64,000 bases of DNA from Candidatus Gastranaerophilales bacterium. Its GTDB lineage: Bacteria > Cyanobacteriota > Vampirovibrionia > Gastranaerophilales > Gastranaerophilaceae. The translations under genes and the position numbers were made by a program. Below, one piece after another: positions 45,199 to 53,603 of this stretch. The stretch is taken from the NCBI GenBank assembly GCA_944326565.1, contig CALVEL010000003.1:1-64000 (forward strand), given 5' to 3'. The notes beneath the pieces were generated by a model, which was not told the DNA's origin, made no database searches, and was given only the letters and a program-made list of their open reading frames with translations. Each line of letters opens with the position of its first letter. The stretch's first letter is position 1.

Positions 45199-45507
45199 TT
45201 ATGCACCGATTAATTCTTCAATCGGGTCGCCTTCGATTGTTACGATGGCTTTTTTAGATGAGTCTGTTCTTCCGAACTTGTATCCCATTCTTTTTGAATG
45301 AGATGGCATATAGACTGTTCTTACTTTTTTAACTTTTCTTCCTGGAAAAGCTAATTCTACAGCTTGTGCAATCTCTATTTTTGTAGCATCTTTTACTACT
45401 TCGAATGTATATTGACCAAGTGTTGTTGCACCTACTGATTTTTCTGTAATTAATGGCTTTTTAATTATGCCGTATAATTTTTCTGTATTAGTTGTTTCTT
45501 TACTCAT
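45199..45507 (-). CDS. rplW: 50S ribosomal protein L23
   Basis: Surface of the tunnel exit, docking site for trigger factor and SRP. 102 residues with IIKKPLITEKSVGATTLGQYTFEV and the C-terminal VRTVYMPSHSKRMGYKFGRTDSSKKAIVTI. Typical length and place after rplD. Confidence 0.97.
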   Translation of the reverse strand: MSKETTNTEKLYGIIKKPLITEKSVGATTLGQYTFEVVKDATKIEIAQAVELAFPGRKVKKVRTVYMPSHSKRMGYKFGRTDSSKKAIVTIEGDPIEELIGA

Positions 45508-45555
45508 TATCTGATTTCCTTTTCTTCTTTTGGACTGATATCTTTACTTTGTTAA

Positions 45556-46182
45556 TTAGCTTAATCTTTCTGTGATATCTTTTACTGATGCTTCTGTCAT
45601 TACGACAAAATCAGCTTCCAATAAATCTTTTACGTTCAAGTTTGAAGGTAAAATCATTTTTACGCTCGGAATGTTTCTTGCTGATAATTCCAAGAATTTG
45701 TTTTCTGCTGCTTTTGTATCTGCAACTATCAAAACTTTTCCTGATACATTTAATGATTTTAGTGCACTAACCATCAATTTTGTTTTTGGTTCTGCTATTG
45801 TTGAAAAATCTTTTACAACAATTAATTGGTCTTGTCTTGCTGATAATGCTGATTTTAAAGCTAACTTTCTAGCCTTTTGAGGCATATTGAATGCATAACT
45901 TCTTGGTTTTGGTCCAAATACTACACCACCACCAGCAAATAAAGGTGAACGCAAAGAACCCGCACGAGCACGACCTGTACCTTTTTGTTTCCAAGGTTTT
46001 TTACCGCCACCTGATACTTCAGCTCTTGTTTTTGCACAAGCTGAGCCTTGACGTGCATTATTTAATTGTCTTCTCAATGCTAAATGCATTACGTGTAAAT
46101 TCGGTTCTACACCAAATACTTCTGCATTTAAATTGATTTCACCTAATTTTTCTCCATTTGTACTTAATATTTCTTTTGACAT
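45556..46182 (-). CDS. rplD: 50S ribosomal protein L4
   Basis: Tunnel-lining protein; in E. coli it represses the S10 operon by acting on the leader. The 208-residue protein has RGSACAKTRAEVSGGGKKPWKQKGTGRARAGSLRSPLFAGGGVVFGP (about 41-88 in parts), the L4 extended loop. Whether it regulates the leader described upstream of rpsJ is open. Confidence 0.97.
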   Translation of the reverse strand: MSKEILSTNGEKLGEINLNAEVFGVEPNLHVMHLALRRQLNNARQGSACAKTRAEVSGGGKKPWKQKGTGRARAGSLRSPLFAGGGVVFGPKPRSYAFNMPQKARKLALKSALSARQDQLIVVKDFSTIAEPKTKLMVSALKSLNVSGKVLIVADTKAAENKFLELSARNIPSVKMILPSNLNVKDLLEADFVVMTEASVKDITERLS

Positions 46183-46274
46183 TTTTGTTTCCCTTTATAC
46201 TTATCTACTGCCTGTTACCCCTTTCGGATATCCGTTTTATATGGCAACTCGGGATTTTTTTAACTTTTCTGTTA

Positions 46275-46910
46275 TTAATTCCATTTTGTTCTTGTAGGAA
46301 CAATTGTTACCAATCTGCCTTCACATCCTGGTACTGAGCCTTTTACTAATACAAGATTTTTTTCAGCATCTACTTTTACTAATTTTAATTTTGTAATAGT
46401 GACTCTTTCATTTCCCATATTGCCGGCCATTCTTTTACCTTTAATTACTCGAGAAGGTGTTGTACCTGCACCGATTGAACCTGGTTCTCTGTGGTTTTTA
46501 GAACCGTGAGCCATTGGTCCTCTACCAAAGTTCCAACGTTTTACTGTACCTTGGAATCCTTTACCGATTGATCTGCCAGTAACATCTACTTTTTCTACGT
46601 TATTCAGCACTGATAATTCGATTTTATCCCCTACTTTGTAATCTTGAGGATTATCTACTCTGAATTCCTGTAGATGTCTGTAATTTTCTAAGTTATTCTT
46701 TTTGAAATGACCTAATTGAGCTTTTGTTAGATGTTTTTCTTTAGCTGCAATCGTACCAACCTGAATTGCATTGTAACCGTCAGTTTCTTCAGTTTTTACT
46801 TGTGTTACCACAATGTCATCAACTTTGATAACTGTTACAGGGATTGCCAATCCATGTTCATCAAAAATTTGTGTCATTCCTAGTTTTTTACCTATTACAC
46901 CTAGTGTCAT
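46275..46910 (-). CDS. rplC: 50S ribosomal protein L3
   Basis: One of two assembly initiators of the large subunit, near the peptidyl transferase centre. 211 residues with GVIGKKLGMTQIFDEHG and FQGTVKRWNFGRGPMAHGSKNHREPGSIGAGTTPSRVIKGKRMAGNMGNERV (parts of about 126-180), the L3 signature. Its upstream spacer of 200 nt is unusually long and structured. Confidence 0.98.
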   Translation of the reverse strand: MTLGVIGKKLGMTQIFDEHGLAIPVTVIKVDDIVVTQVKTEETDGYNAIQVGTIAAKEKHLTKAQLGHFKKNNLENYRHLQEFRVDNPQDYKVGDKIELSVLNNVEKVDVTGRSIGKGFQGTVKRWNFGRGPMAHGSKNHREPGSIGAGTTPSRVIKGKRMAGNMGNERVTITKLKLVKVDAEKNLVLVKGSVPGCEGRLVTIVPTRTKWN

Positions 46911-46924
46911 ATTTTACCTTTCTA

Positions 46925-47046
46925 GCTCGCCTTACTTGGTGCGGACACTTTCCGCCCCTCTTTCGGGTTTGCATTTTCACTTGCGAGCGCTACTTGCTGC
47001 CTTGTACTTTACCTAAGGGACTTTCACCCTCCGCGCCTTATGGGCG
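46925..47046 (-). ncRNA. Candidate structured RNA between rpsJ and rplC
   Basis: A G+C-rich stretch of about 120 nt in an AT-rich operon spacer. On the minus strand it can form nested stems. The outer GCTCGC/GCGAGC (arms 46983-46988 and 46925-46930) encloses GCGGA/TCCGC (46941-46955) and a CCC/GGG hairpin (46955-46967). Further upstream lie CGCC/GGCG (47034-47046) and GGG/CCC around GTGAAAGT (47017-47029). No open frame of interest lies here. It may be an autoregulatory leader acting on L3, or a remnant of an element. Confidence 0.4.
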
Positions 47047-47110
47047 GGTAGTAGATCACATTATATATGCATAATGCTTATTTAATTTTCAATCTGGCTT
47101 TATGTTTTTA

Positions 47111-47428
47111 TTAAAGCTTAACTTCAATATCTACACCAGCCGGTAAATCTAATCTACTTAACTCTTCAGTTGTCTGTTGAGTCGGTTCGTATATATCGAT
47201 TATACGTTTGTGTGTTCTTAATTCAAAATGTTCACGAGACTTCTTATCTACGTGTGGTGAACGAAGAACGCAATATATACGTCTTTTGGTCGGTAAAGGA
47301 ATCGGGCCTGCAACTTTTGCGTCTGTTCTTTTTGCAGTTTCTACGATTTTGTCTGAAGATACATCAATTAATTTGTGATCGTATGCTTTTAAACAAACTC
47401 TGATTCTTTGTCTTTTTGTGCTTGCCAT
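47111..47428 (-). CDS. rpsJ: 30S ribosomal protein S10
   Basis: 30S head protein; partner of NusB in transcription antitermination. The 105-residue protein has [73 protein letters not shown] in parts, the S10 signature. It opens the operon, 135 nt downstream of a strong promoter with a folded leader. Confidence 0.98.
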   Translation of the reverse strand: MASTKRQRIRVCLKAYDHKLIDVSSDKIVETAKRTDAKVAGPIPLPTKRRIYCVLRSPHVDKKSREHFELRTHKRIIDIYEPTQQTTEELSRLDLPAGVDIEVKL

Positions 47429-47463
47429 GTTTATTCCTTTTCTTTTTGTATAAATACACTTTT

Positions 47464-47567
47464 GAGGTTGTTTTTAAGGCGAAACCTCTGTAACGCCTTT
47501 TATGCTTGAGTTGCTATTTGTAAATAATTTCGGGTATTTGTAATCAATTTACTATACTCCAAGCATA
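47464..47567 (-). promoter_or_regulatory. Structured S10 operon leader with a possible pseudoknot
   Basis: The leader shows three pairings. TATGCTTGAGT (47501-47511) faces ACTCCAAGCATA (47556-47567), giving an 11-bp stem with one bulge. AAGGCG/CGCCTT pair (47476-47481 with 47494-47499). GAGGTT/AACCTC pair (47464-47469 with 47483-47488). The last two arms interlock in the order of an H-type pseudoknot or of two alternative folds, as in regulated r-protein leaders. Confidence 0.5.
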
Positions 47568-47570
47568 CCG

Positions 47571-47599
47571 ATATTATTACAAACATAAATACCTGTCAA
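47571..47599 (-). promoter_or_regulatory. Strong promoter of the S10 operon
   Basis: On the minus strand a perfect TTGACA (47594-47599), a 17-nt spacer and TAATAT (47571-47576). Confidence 0.8.
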
Positions 47600-47649
47600 T
47601 AAAGATTTTGTTATATTGTTTCGTTTTTGTAACATGACTTGATAAAAAT

Positions 47650-47680
47650 TAATTAAAAAAAAAACCGCAATTTATGCGGT
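47650..47680 (-). terminator. Terminator of minCDE
   Basis: ACCGCA/TGCGGT stem (47664-47680) followed on the minus strand by a run of ten or more T. It isolates minE from the S10 promoter. Confidence 0.85.
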
Positions 47681-47719
47681 GTTATTTCTCTCTCTTATAA
47701 CTCTGAAAAATTCAGAGGA

Positions 47720-48193
47720 TTATTTTGATTTATTTTCTTTTGGTTTGGTATTAGATTCTTCTTCTTTTGGTTCATCATTTTCTGCAACTTCTTCTGATAA
47801 AGAATTTTCTTCTGCATCAGTTTCTGTGGAATCTTCTTCTATTATCTCTTCATCATCTTCACTTTCTGCATCGTCAATATTATTTTCTGCTTCTTCTATT
47901 TCGTCTTCATCTTTTGCTCTTAATACCGGTATTGATAACATCAGTGCCATTTGATTGCCTTCTTGTTCAAAATTTAACTCGAGTGCATCTTTATCCATCT
48001 CTACATATTTTGAAAGCAGTTCTATCAGCTCCCCGCGCATTTTTTCCAAAAGCTCTGGCGTCAAATTTGTTCTATCTTGCATTAATACCACACGTAAACG
48101 GTTTACGGCTGTATCCTTTGCATTTTCTTCTTTTTCTGCTTGACGGAAAAAGCCAAAAACTTTATTAAATAAATCTTGGAAAATATCTTTCAT
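47720..48193 (-). CDS. minE: Cell-division topological specificity factor MinE, with an acidic tail
   Basis: Drives MinD oscillation by stimulating its ATPase. Residues 1-90 are a typical MinE: membrane-binding start MKDIFQDLFNKVFGFF, AVNRLRVVLMQDRTNLTPELLEKMRGELIELLSKYVEMD. Residues about 95-157 are an unusual tail rich in Glu, Asp, Ser and Asn, ending KPKENKSK. MinE is usually 80-100 residues. It follows minD by 1 nt, with AAAGGAG. Confidence 0.93.
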   Translation of the reverse strand: MKDIFQDLFNKVFGFFRQAEKEENAKDTAVNRLRVVLMQDRTNLTPELLEKMRGELIELLSKYVEMDKDALELNFEQEGNQMALMLSIPVLRAKDEDEIEEAENNIDDAESEDDEEIIEEDSTETDAEENSLSEEVAENDEPKEEESNTKPKENKSK

Positions 48194-48194
48194 A

Positions 48195-49010
48195 TTACTT
48201 CTCCTTTCCTATAAGACCGGAAAAGAATCTTTTTACTTTGGCTATCACACCATTATCTTCTTCCAGATTTAAGAAAGGTACGTCTTCTCCTATAATTCTT
48301 CTTGCTACATTATTGTATGCTTTACCTGCTAAAGAGTTTTCATCATTTACTATAGGATCACCTTTATTGGTTGATGTAATAATACCTGTATCTTCCGGGA
48401 TTATACCGATTAAATCCGCTGAAAGTATTTCTACTACATCTTCTACGCTCATCATATCATTTGATTTAATAAGATTTGGACGAACTCTGTTCAGTAACAA
48501 TTTATATGATTTTATTTCTTCTTTTGCTTCCAATAACCCGATAATTCTATCTGCATCTCGGACTGCTGACATTTCAGGAGTTGTCACAACTATAGCTTCA
48601 CTGGCTCCTGCTACTGCATTTTGAAAACCTTGTTCTATACCTGCAGGACAATCCACTAAAATAAAATCAAAATCTTTTTGCAATTCTTCACATATATTTT
48701 TCAATTGTTCTTCAGTTACAGCTGTTTTATCTCTGGTTTGTGCAGCTGCTAACAAGCATAAGTTCGGATTTTTTTTATCTTTAACTAGTGCCTGTTTTAA
48801 TTTGCAACGACTTTCTACTACATCTACTATTGTATAGACAATTCTATTTTCCAATCCCAACAAAAGATCTAAATTTCTTAATCCTAAGTCGGTATCTATC
48901 ATGACAACTTTTTTACCTGCTCTTGCCAAGGCAGTTCCTATATTCGCGTTAGTGGTTGTCTTTCCTACTCCACCTTTTCCTGAAGTAATTACTATAACTC
49001 GACCGCTCAT
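48195..49010 (-). CDS. minD: Septum site-determining protein MinD
   Basis: Membrane-cycling ATPase that recruits MinC and is displaced by MinE. 271 residues with the deviant Walker A GKGGVGKTTTNANIG (about 10-24), DTDLGLRNLDLLLGLENRIVYTIVDV, and a C-terminal amphipathic helix GVIAKVKRFFSGLIGKEK for membrane binding. The order minC-minD-minE is conserved. Confidence 0.97.
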   Translation of the reverse strand: MSGRVIVITSGKGGVGKTTTNANIGTALARAGKKVVMIDTDLGLRNLDLLLGLENRIVYTIVDVVESRCKLKQALVKDKKNPNLCLLAAAQTRDKTAVTEEQLKNICEELQKDFDFILVDCPAGIEQGFQNAVAGASEAIVVTTPEMSAVRDADRIIGLLEAKEEIKSYKLLLNRVRPNLIKSNDMMSVEDVVEILSADLIGIIPEDTGIITSTNKGDPIVNDENSLAGKAYNNVARRIIGEDVPFLNLEEDNGVIAKVKRFFSGLIGKEK

Positions 49011-49062
49011 TATTTCTCCTTTTATAATGTTAACTTCAAATATTTTTTAGGGTATTTATATC

Positions 49063-49941
49063 TTACGCTTCATGTAATTTATAAATAACAATGTGTTTTC
49101 TATTTACTCGTGCTTCTTCTGGTACAAATGAATCCGTTTTTTGCACATATGGAATATTCACCGTATCAGGTCGTCTTGCAAATACATCACCAATTCTTAA
49201 TTGAATTGCATGAAGTTTCAAGGCTCTGATTCTTGAATAATTATTGCCATCAGATCCAGCATGAGCGATACCGCCTAATACACCCCATACTGTTATATCA
49301 CCTTTTGCAATAATTTCTGCTCCTGGGTTTACATCACCAATAATTACTATATTACCTTCTGATTTTAAACTTTGACCTGAACGAAGAGTTCTTTGGACAT
49401 ATAAAGTAGGCAGTTTTTCATTTTCTTTTATATGTTTTTTAATTTCATCTAAAGTGTCATCAGTATTGTCAAATTCATCTGTAGAAATTTCTATATCTGA
49501 CCTTACTTCTTCATTTAATTCTTTTTCATCATCCTCTTCTGGGAATCTTTCATCAAAATCCCCTTCACCGAAAATTTTATCTAATGCACTTTCAAGTTCA
49601 GGATTTACGTTTTCTTCAACAGAACCATCTTCATTAAATTCGGGAGCTTCAACATTATTTTCCAAAGCCGAAATTGTAATTTCAAGCTTCTGTGCTGATG
49701 CTTTTGTTTCTTCTGATTCCGTTGAAATAAACTCTAATTCACTATCCATTGACTCTATCAAAGCTTTTACACTGATAAGTTGAGATTGATTTAAATTTAC
49801 CTCACCTAGTTTTAGACAAACTTTTTTCCCTTTTGCCTCAGGCAAGTCAAGAATTCTGCTTAATTCATAAATAATTTCAGAAGTTTTTCTTGCATTGCTC
49901 AAGTCAACGATAAAACCGTTTTCTACATATCCCTTATCCAT
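49063..49941 (-). CDS. minC: Septum site-determining protein MinC
   Basis: Inhibits FtsZ ring assembly, targeted by MinD. 292 residues. The N-terminal domain (about 1-95) is followed by a long acidic linker (about 100-180, e.g. DERFPEEDDEKELNEEV) and the C-terminal beta-helix with RTLRSGQSLKSEGNIVIIGDVNPGAEIIAKGDITVWGVLGGIAHAGS (parts). The linker is much longer than in E. coli MinC. Start set at ATG 49941 with AAGGAAAAT, not 11 codons earlier. Confidence 0.95.
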   Translation of the reverse strand: MDKGYVENGFIVDLSNARKTSEIIYELSRILDLPEAKGKKVCLKLGEVNLNQSQLISVKALIESMDSELEFISTESEETKASAQKLEITISALENNVEAPEFNEDGSVEENVNPELESALDKIFGEGDFDERFPEEDDEKELNEEVRSDIEISTDEFDNTDDTLDEIKKHIKENEKLPTLYVQRTLRSGQSLKSEGNIVIIGDVNPGAEIIAKGDITVWGVLGGIAHAGSDGNNYSRIRALKLHAIQLRIGDVFARRPDTVNIPYVQKTDSFVPEEARVNRKHIVIYKLHEA

Positions 49942-50090
49942 GATTTTCCTTCCGCTAATCCGGTGTCTGCTCAAGTTTGAACACTACATCTTAATAATAA
50001 TTATACATTTTTAATAACTATTATTCCATGACAATACACGAAAAAATTTTTATCTGCAACTTTTAATTATCAAATTGTAATGTTTGTTAA

Positions 50091-51068
50091 TCAAGCAAAG
50101 GTATCAAGATTTACACGTTTTTTAGCGAGGTGTTTATTCAAATCATCTTTGGATATTACGCCATCACCATTTTCATCAAGGCCTTCATTTCCCTCATAAT
50201 ATCCGTCCCCGCGTCTTGTAAGTATTTCATTTTTTGCAAAGCCAGGCACATATGTTACTGCATACAAATCTGCTGCTGACAATTTTTTACCGCCGAATTT
50301 TTTGGTTGTTATTTTATAATATTTCTCAACTAAATCTAACTGTTCTATAGCACTCATTTTTTCTATTTTATCAATAGTCAAATTCAATCCATAGGTTCTA
50401 TTTAATTCTGCAATACCGCCGCTTTCCGTAAATTGGATAAGCCCTACAGCGGTTTTCTTCCCATTTTTATTTTTATGAACACTTGCCGGATTAAGAGTAG
50501 ACTCTGAATTCATTACTGCCAATAAATCTTCATAATCACAATTTATATTTTTAGCTACTTGTTTAACTTTAGCTAAAAACTCTTTTGTTAAATGACTTCC
50601 GGTTATAGTTGAATAAATCGGTCTATAACTTTCTGTATTTGATGAATTATAAGAAAATGGTTTGTAAGTATAATCTTTATTATAATCTTTTGATAAATCA
50701 GTTTGTACAAATGAAGGATATATAAAATCTTTAGAATAATCTTTTACAGGATACATCCCGTCATAAAGACTGTTATATGAATAATTACCAAAGCCGTTAT
50801 TAAAAGAAAAAAGCGGAAAATTATAATAGCCGTAAGCATTATAATTATTATAGTAATAATTATTATAATCCGAACGCTTAGATTTATCGTCATTAAATAA
50901 TGAGGGTGATTTACCGGTAACTAATTGTGCAATAGAGTTAAATAACAAAAAAGGATTATATAATCCATAATATCCGCAAGGCATAAATGATGCCGGCATA
51001 TATCCACTATACATAAATGGATTTGTCATATAAAAATTATTGAAATTTAAATAATGAAATGACATCAT
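50091..51068 (-). CDS. Transglycosylase-like (SLT fold) protein with Tyr/Asn-rich N-terminus and EF-hand
   Basis: The C-terminal half has LAVMNSESTLNPASVHKNKNGKKTAVGLIQFTESGG, like the lysozyme fold of phage/secretion transglycosylases, with E in NSES as the likely acid. Then NGDGV in DENGDGVISKDDL is an EF-hand calcium loop. The first about 150 residues are Tyr/Asn/Phe-rich and low-complexity (YNNYYYNNYNAYGYYN), a prion-like composition. There is no signal peptide, so export may use another route. Start is uncertain (51086, 51068, 51065); TATAAT at 51091-51096 favours a start after it. Possibly a peptidoglycan-remodelling factor for a secretion machine. Confidence 0.7.
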   Translation of the reverse strand: MMSFHYLNFNNFYMTNPFMYSGYMPASFMPCGYYGLYNPFLLFNSIAQLVTGKSPSLFNDDKSKRSDYNNYYYNNYNAYGYYNFPLFSFNNGFGNYSYNSLYDGMYPVKDYSKDFIYPSFVQTDLSKDYNKDYTYKPFSYNSSNTESYRPIYSTITGSHLTKEFLAKVKQVAKNINCDYEDLLAVMNSESTLNPASVHKNKNGKKTAVGLIQFTESGGIAELNRTYGLNLTIDKIEKMSAIEQLDLVEKYYKITTKKFGGKKLSAADLYAVTYVPGFAKNEILTRRGDGYYEGNEGLDENGDGVISKDDLNKHLAKKRVNLDTFA

Positions 51069-51225
51069 ATCCCCAAAATTCCCCATATTATATCTATATA
51101 AAGTATTAAACAATTCAAAAATTTACTTTTTTTAAGTTTTTTGTAAAAAAATATTAATTATATGTAATATTAATTAATGTAAAAAAATATTTTTATTGTA
51201 TTATTTTGTTAGGGTAAAAATAATT

Positions 51226-51909
51226 ATGTTCAATGAGACAAAGACACACGAGATAACAGTAGACGTTGTAATATTGACAATTAAAAACGGATCATTACAG
51301 GTATTGCTTGTAAAAAGATTAAATGAGCCGTTTAAAGACAAATGGGCAATCCCAGGAGGTTATGTCAGATTATCTGAAAACTTAGATCAAGCAGCGCTAA
51401 GGGTATTAAAAGAACGGACTAATGTAGATAACATCTATCTTGAACAGTTATATACATTTGGAGATCCACTTCGACACCCTAATGCAAGAGTTATAACCTG
51501 TGCATATTTTGCGTTAGTAAGATCAGAAGACATCCAAATAGTTTCTACCCCGGAAATAGGTTGGCATAAAATTTCTGATTTGCCTCCATTAGCTTTTGAC
51601 CATAAAGAAATTATTGAATATTCACTAAAACGTACTCGTGAAAGATTAGAGATTTGTCCTGTTGCCTATCAGTTATTAAATGAAAAGTTTACTCTTACGG
51701 AAATGCAAAAAGCATATGAGCTTATTATGGATAAAAAACTTGATAAGCGTAATTTCCGTAAAAAAGCACTGTCAACAGACGGTTTAATTGAATTAGATGA
51801 ATATACAAAGTCATCTTCTAAAAGACCTGCACGTCTATATACTTTTGAAAATATAAAACTAAATTCAAAACGTGCACATTTTATTTCTAATAAAAAGGAG
51901 AAAAAATAA
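51226..51909 (+). CDS. NUDIX-type transcriptional regulator (NrtR-like)
   Basis: 227 residues: an N-terminal NUDIX-like domain and a C-terminal winged helix. The NUDIX box is degenerate (GGYVRLSENLDQAALRVLKERTNV): where catalysis needs REUxEExGU there is RVLKERTNV, so it is probably not a hydrolase but a ligand-sensing repressor. The C-terminus FTLTEMQKAYELIMDKKLDKRNFRKKALS is the DNA-binding part. NrtR proteins sense ADP-ribose in NAD metabolism; no NAD genes are here. Secg follows after 2 nt. Confidence 0.8.
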   Translation: MFNETKTHEITVDVVILTIKNGSLQVLLVKRLNEPFKDKWAIPGGYVRLSENLDQAALRVLKERTNVDNIYLEQLYTFGDPLRHPNARVITCAYFALVRSEDIQIVSTPEIGWHKISDLPPLAFDHKEIIEYSLKRTRERLEICPVAYQLLNEKFTLTEMQKAYELIMDKKLDKRNFRKKALSTDGLIELDEYTKSSSKRPARLYTFENIKLNSKRAHFISNKKEKK

Positions 51910-51911
51910 AA

Positions 51912-52136
51912 ATGGTTACATTTATCTGGACAATTCAAATAATTTCAGCATTACTTTTAATACTTTTAATTTTACTTCATTCTCCCAAAGGTGATGGAAT
52001 AGCAGGGATGGGAGGAGCATCTCAAATTTTCACTTCACAAAAAAGTGCAGAAAAAGGATTAAATAAAGTAACCGGAATAATTGCAGGTGTATTTATCTTA
52101 TGCACTTTCCTTTTAGGTTACGGAATCATTGGATAA
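51912..52136 (+). CDS. secG: Preprotein translocase subunit SecG
   Basis: Small partner of SecYE. The 74-residue protein has two membrane spans (about 4-22 and 52-70) and the loop HSPKGDGIAGMGGASQIFTSQKSAEKGLNKVT between them, matching the SecG family. AAGGAG overlaps the regulator gene's end. The neighbours tcdA and an SDR follow closely. Confidence 0.93.
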   Translation: MVTFIWTIQIISALLLILLILLHSPKGDGIAGMGGASQIFTSQKSAEKGLNKVTGIIAGVFILCTFLLGYGIIG

Positions 52137-52148
52137 CGGATTTTTATA

Positions 52149-52904
52149 ATGGATGAGATATTTTCCCGCAATGAACTTTTTTGGGGATCTGAAATTCAGG
52201 ATTTACTTGCTAAAAAACATGTTGCAGTATTCGGACTCGGAGGAGTCGGAGGCTTTTGTGTTGAAGCTTTGACAAGAGCAGGGATAGGAGAGTTAACTCT
52301 TGTCGATTTTGATTCTGTTTCAAAGTCAAATATAAACAGACAATTAGTTGCTCTTAATTCTACAATCGGACAAAAAAAAACTAATCTTTTTAAAAAAAGA
52401 CTAAAAGATATCAACCCTGAAATTAAATTAAATATTATTGACGATTTTTACAGTGAAAAAACTGATTTTTTAAATAATAAAATTGATTATACAGCTGATG
52501 CAATTGATACATTGCGTTCGAAAATTAGCCTGCTTGAAAGCTGTATCAAAAATAATATCCCGGTAATAAGCTCACTTGGTGCAGGTAACAGAATAGATCC
52601 TACTCAATTATATATATGTGATTTATCAGAAATTGAAAATAAAAATGCACCTTTTATTTCAAATTGTATTTATCAACTCAAAAAACTCGGAATAGAAAAG
52701 GGAATTACAGTAATATCAAGCAGGGAAAAACCTTTTTCTTTAAAAAAAATTTCCGATAAAGAAGTTATTACAACTAAAGCAGGCGAAAAAATCGAATATA
52801 CAAAAATCACCCCTGCCTCAACCCCTTTTGTCGCAAGTTGTGCAGGAATTTTTATGGCATCATTCATTGTACAAAAAATAATTAAGGACTATAAAAAATG
52901 TTAA
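52149..52904 (+). CDS. tcdA: tRNA threonylcarbamoyladenosine dehydratase
   Basis: ATP-dependent cyclisation of t6A37 in tRNA to ct6A (E1-like, ThiF/MoeB superfamily). 251 residues with FGLGGVGGFCVEALTRAGIG (about 29-48), DFDSVSKSNINRQLVA for adenylation, and AIDTLRSKISLLESC. No Cys pair for metal is obvious. It lies 12 nt after secG; its end overlaps the SDR by 7 nt. Confidence 0.9.
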   Translation: MDEIFSRNELFWGSEIQDLLAKKHVAVFGLGGVGGFCVEALTRAGIGELTLVDFDSVSKSNINRQLVALNSTIGQKKTNLFKKRLKDINPEIKLNIIDDFYSEKTDFLNNKIDYTADAIDTLRSKISLLESCIKNNIPVISSLGAGNRIDPTQLYICDLSEIENKNAPFISNCIYQLKKLGIEKGITVISSREKPFSLKKISDKEVITTKAGEKIEYTKITPASTPFVASCAGIFMASFIVQKIIKDYKKC

Positions 52905-53602
52905 ACATATTAGTTACAGGCGCATCTAAAGGTATAGGTAAAGCTATTGCAGAAGAATTAAAATCAATAGGTAATCTTTATGTTACAGGTAGGAATACAG
53001 AAGCTCTTGAAACTATTGGTGCAAAAGACTTTTGTAGCTGTGATCTTACCCAAGATCAAGCAATTTTAGGAGAATTTATTAAAAAAAATCAAATTAACGT
53101 ACTCATTAATAACGCAGGAGAATACATTTACGGGAATATCGAAGAAATGACTCTTGCGCAAATTGAAGAAATACATAAAGTAAATCTAATATCCCCAGCA
53201 TATCTTATATCTGAAGCTGTACCCTATATGAAAAATACAAAATTTGGAAGAATAATAAACATAGGCTCAATTTCAGGTGTAATGGGAGAAGCTTATGCAA
53301 GTCTTTATTCTGCAACAAAAGCAGGGCTTTTAGGATTAACAAAAGCGTTGGCACTTGAACTTGCAGAATATAATATCACTGTAAACACTATAAATCCCGG
53401 ATGGGTAGATACTTCTTTAGGCAATGAATCTATTGAAAAATCTGAATTTTCAAAAGAAGAAATCATCGACTGCATACCTCAAAAACGTTTTGTAAGTACT
53501 ACAGAAATAGCTAAATTATGTAAATACTTAATTTCCGAAGATGCAAAAGGCATTACCGGACAAGGAATCAACCTTTGTGCAGGTCTTAGTGTCGGTATTT
53601 AA
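52898..53602 (+). CDS. Short-chain dehydrogenase/reductase (FabG-like)
   Basis: NAD(P)-dependent SDR of 234 residues. TGASKGIGKAIAEEL (about 8-22) binds the cofactor, NNAG at 69-72 and the catalytic YSATKAG (about 149-155) preceded by GSISG. The substrate is unknown; it is shorter than typical FabG (about 245). AAGGA is in the end of tcdA, which it overlaps by 7 nt. Confidence 0.87.
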   Translation: MLNILVTGASKGIGKAIAEELKSIGNLYVTGRNTEALETIGAKDFCSCDLTQDQAILGEFIKKNQINVLINNAGEYIYGNIEEMTLAQIEEIHKVNLISPAYLISEAVPYMKNTKFGRIINIGSISGVMGEAYASLYSATKAGLLGLTKALALELAEYNITVNTINPGWVDTSLGNESIEKSEFSKEEIIDCIPQKRFVSTTEIAKLCKYLISEDAKGITGQGINLCAGLSVGI

Positions 53603-53603
53603 A

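Noticed and set aside
46911-47110. Group II intron fragment (a GGGTGAAAGTCCC-like stretch)
   Set aside because: No domain V, no reverse transcriptase and no other intron motifs are seen; the match is too short.
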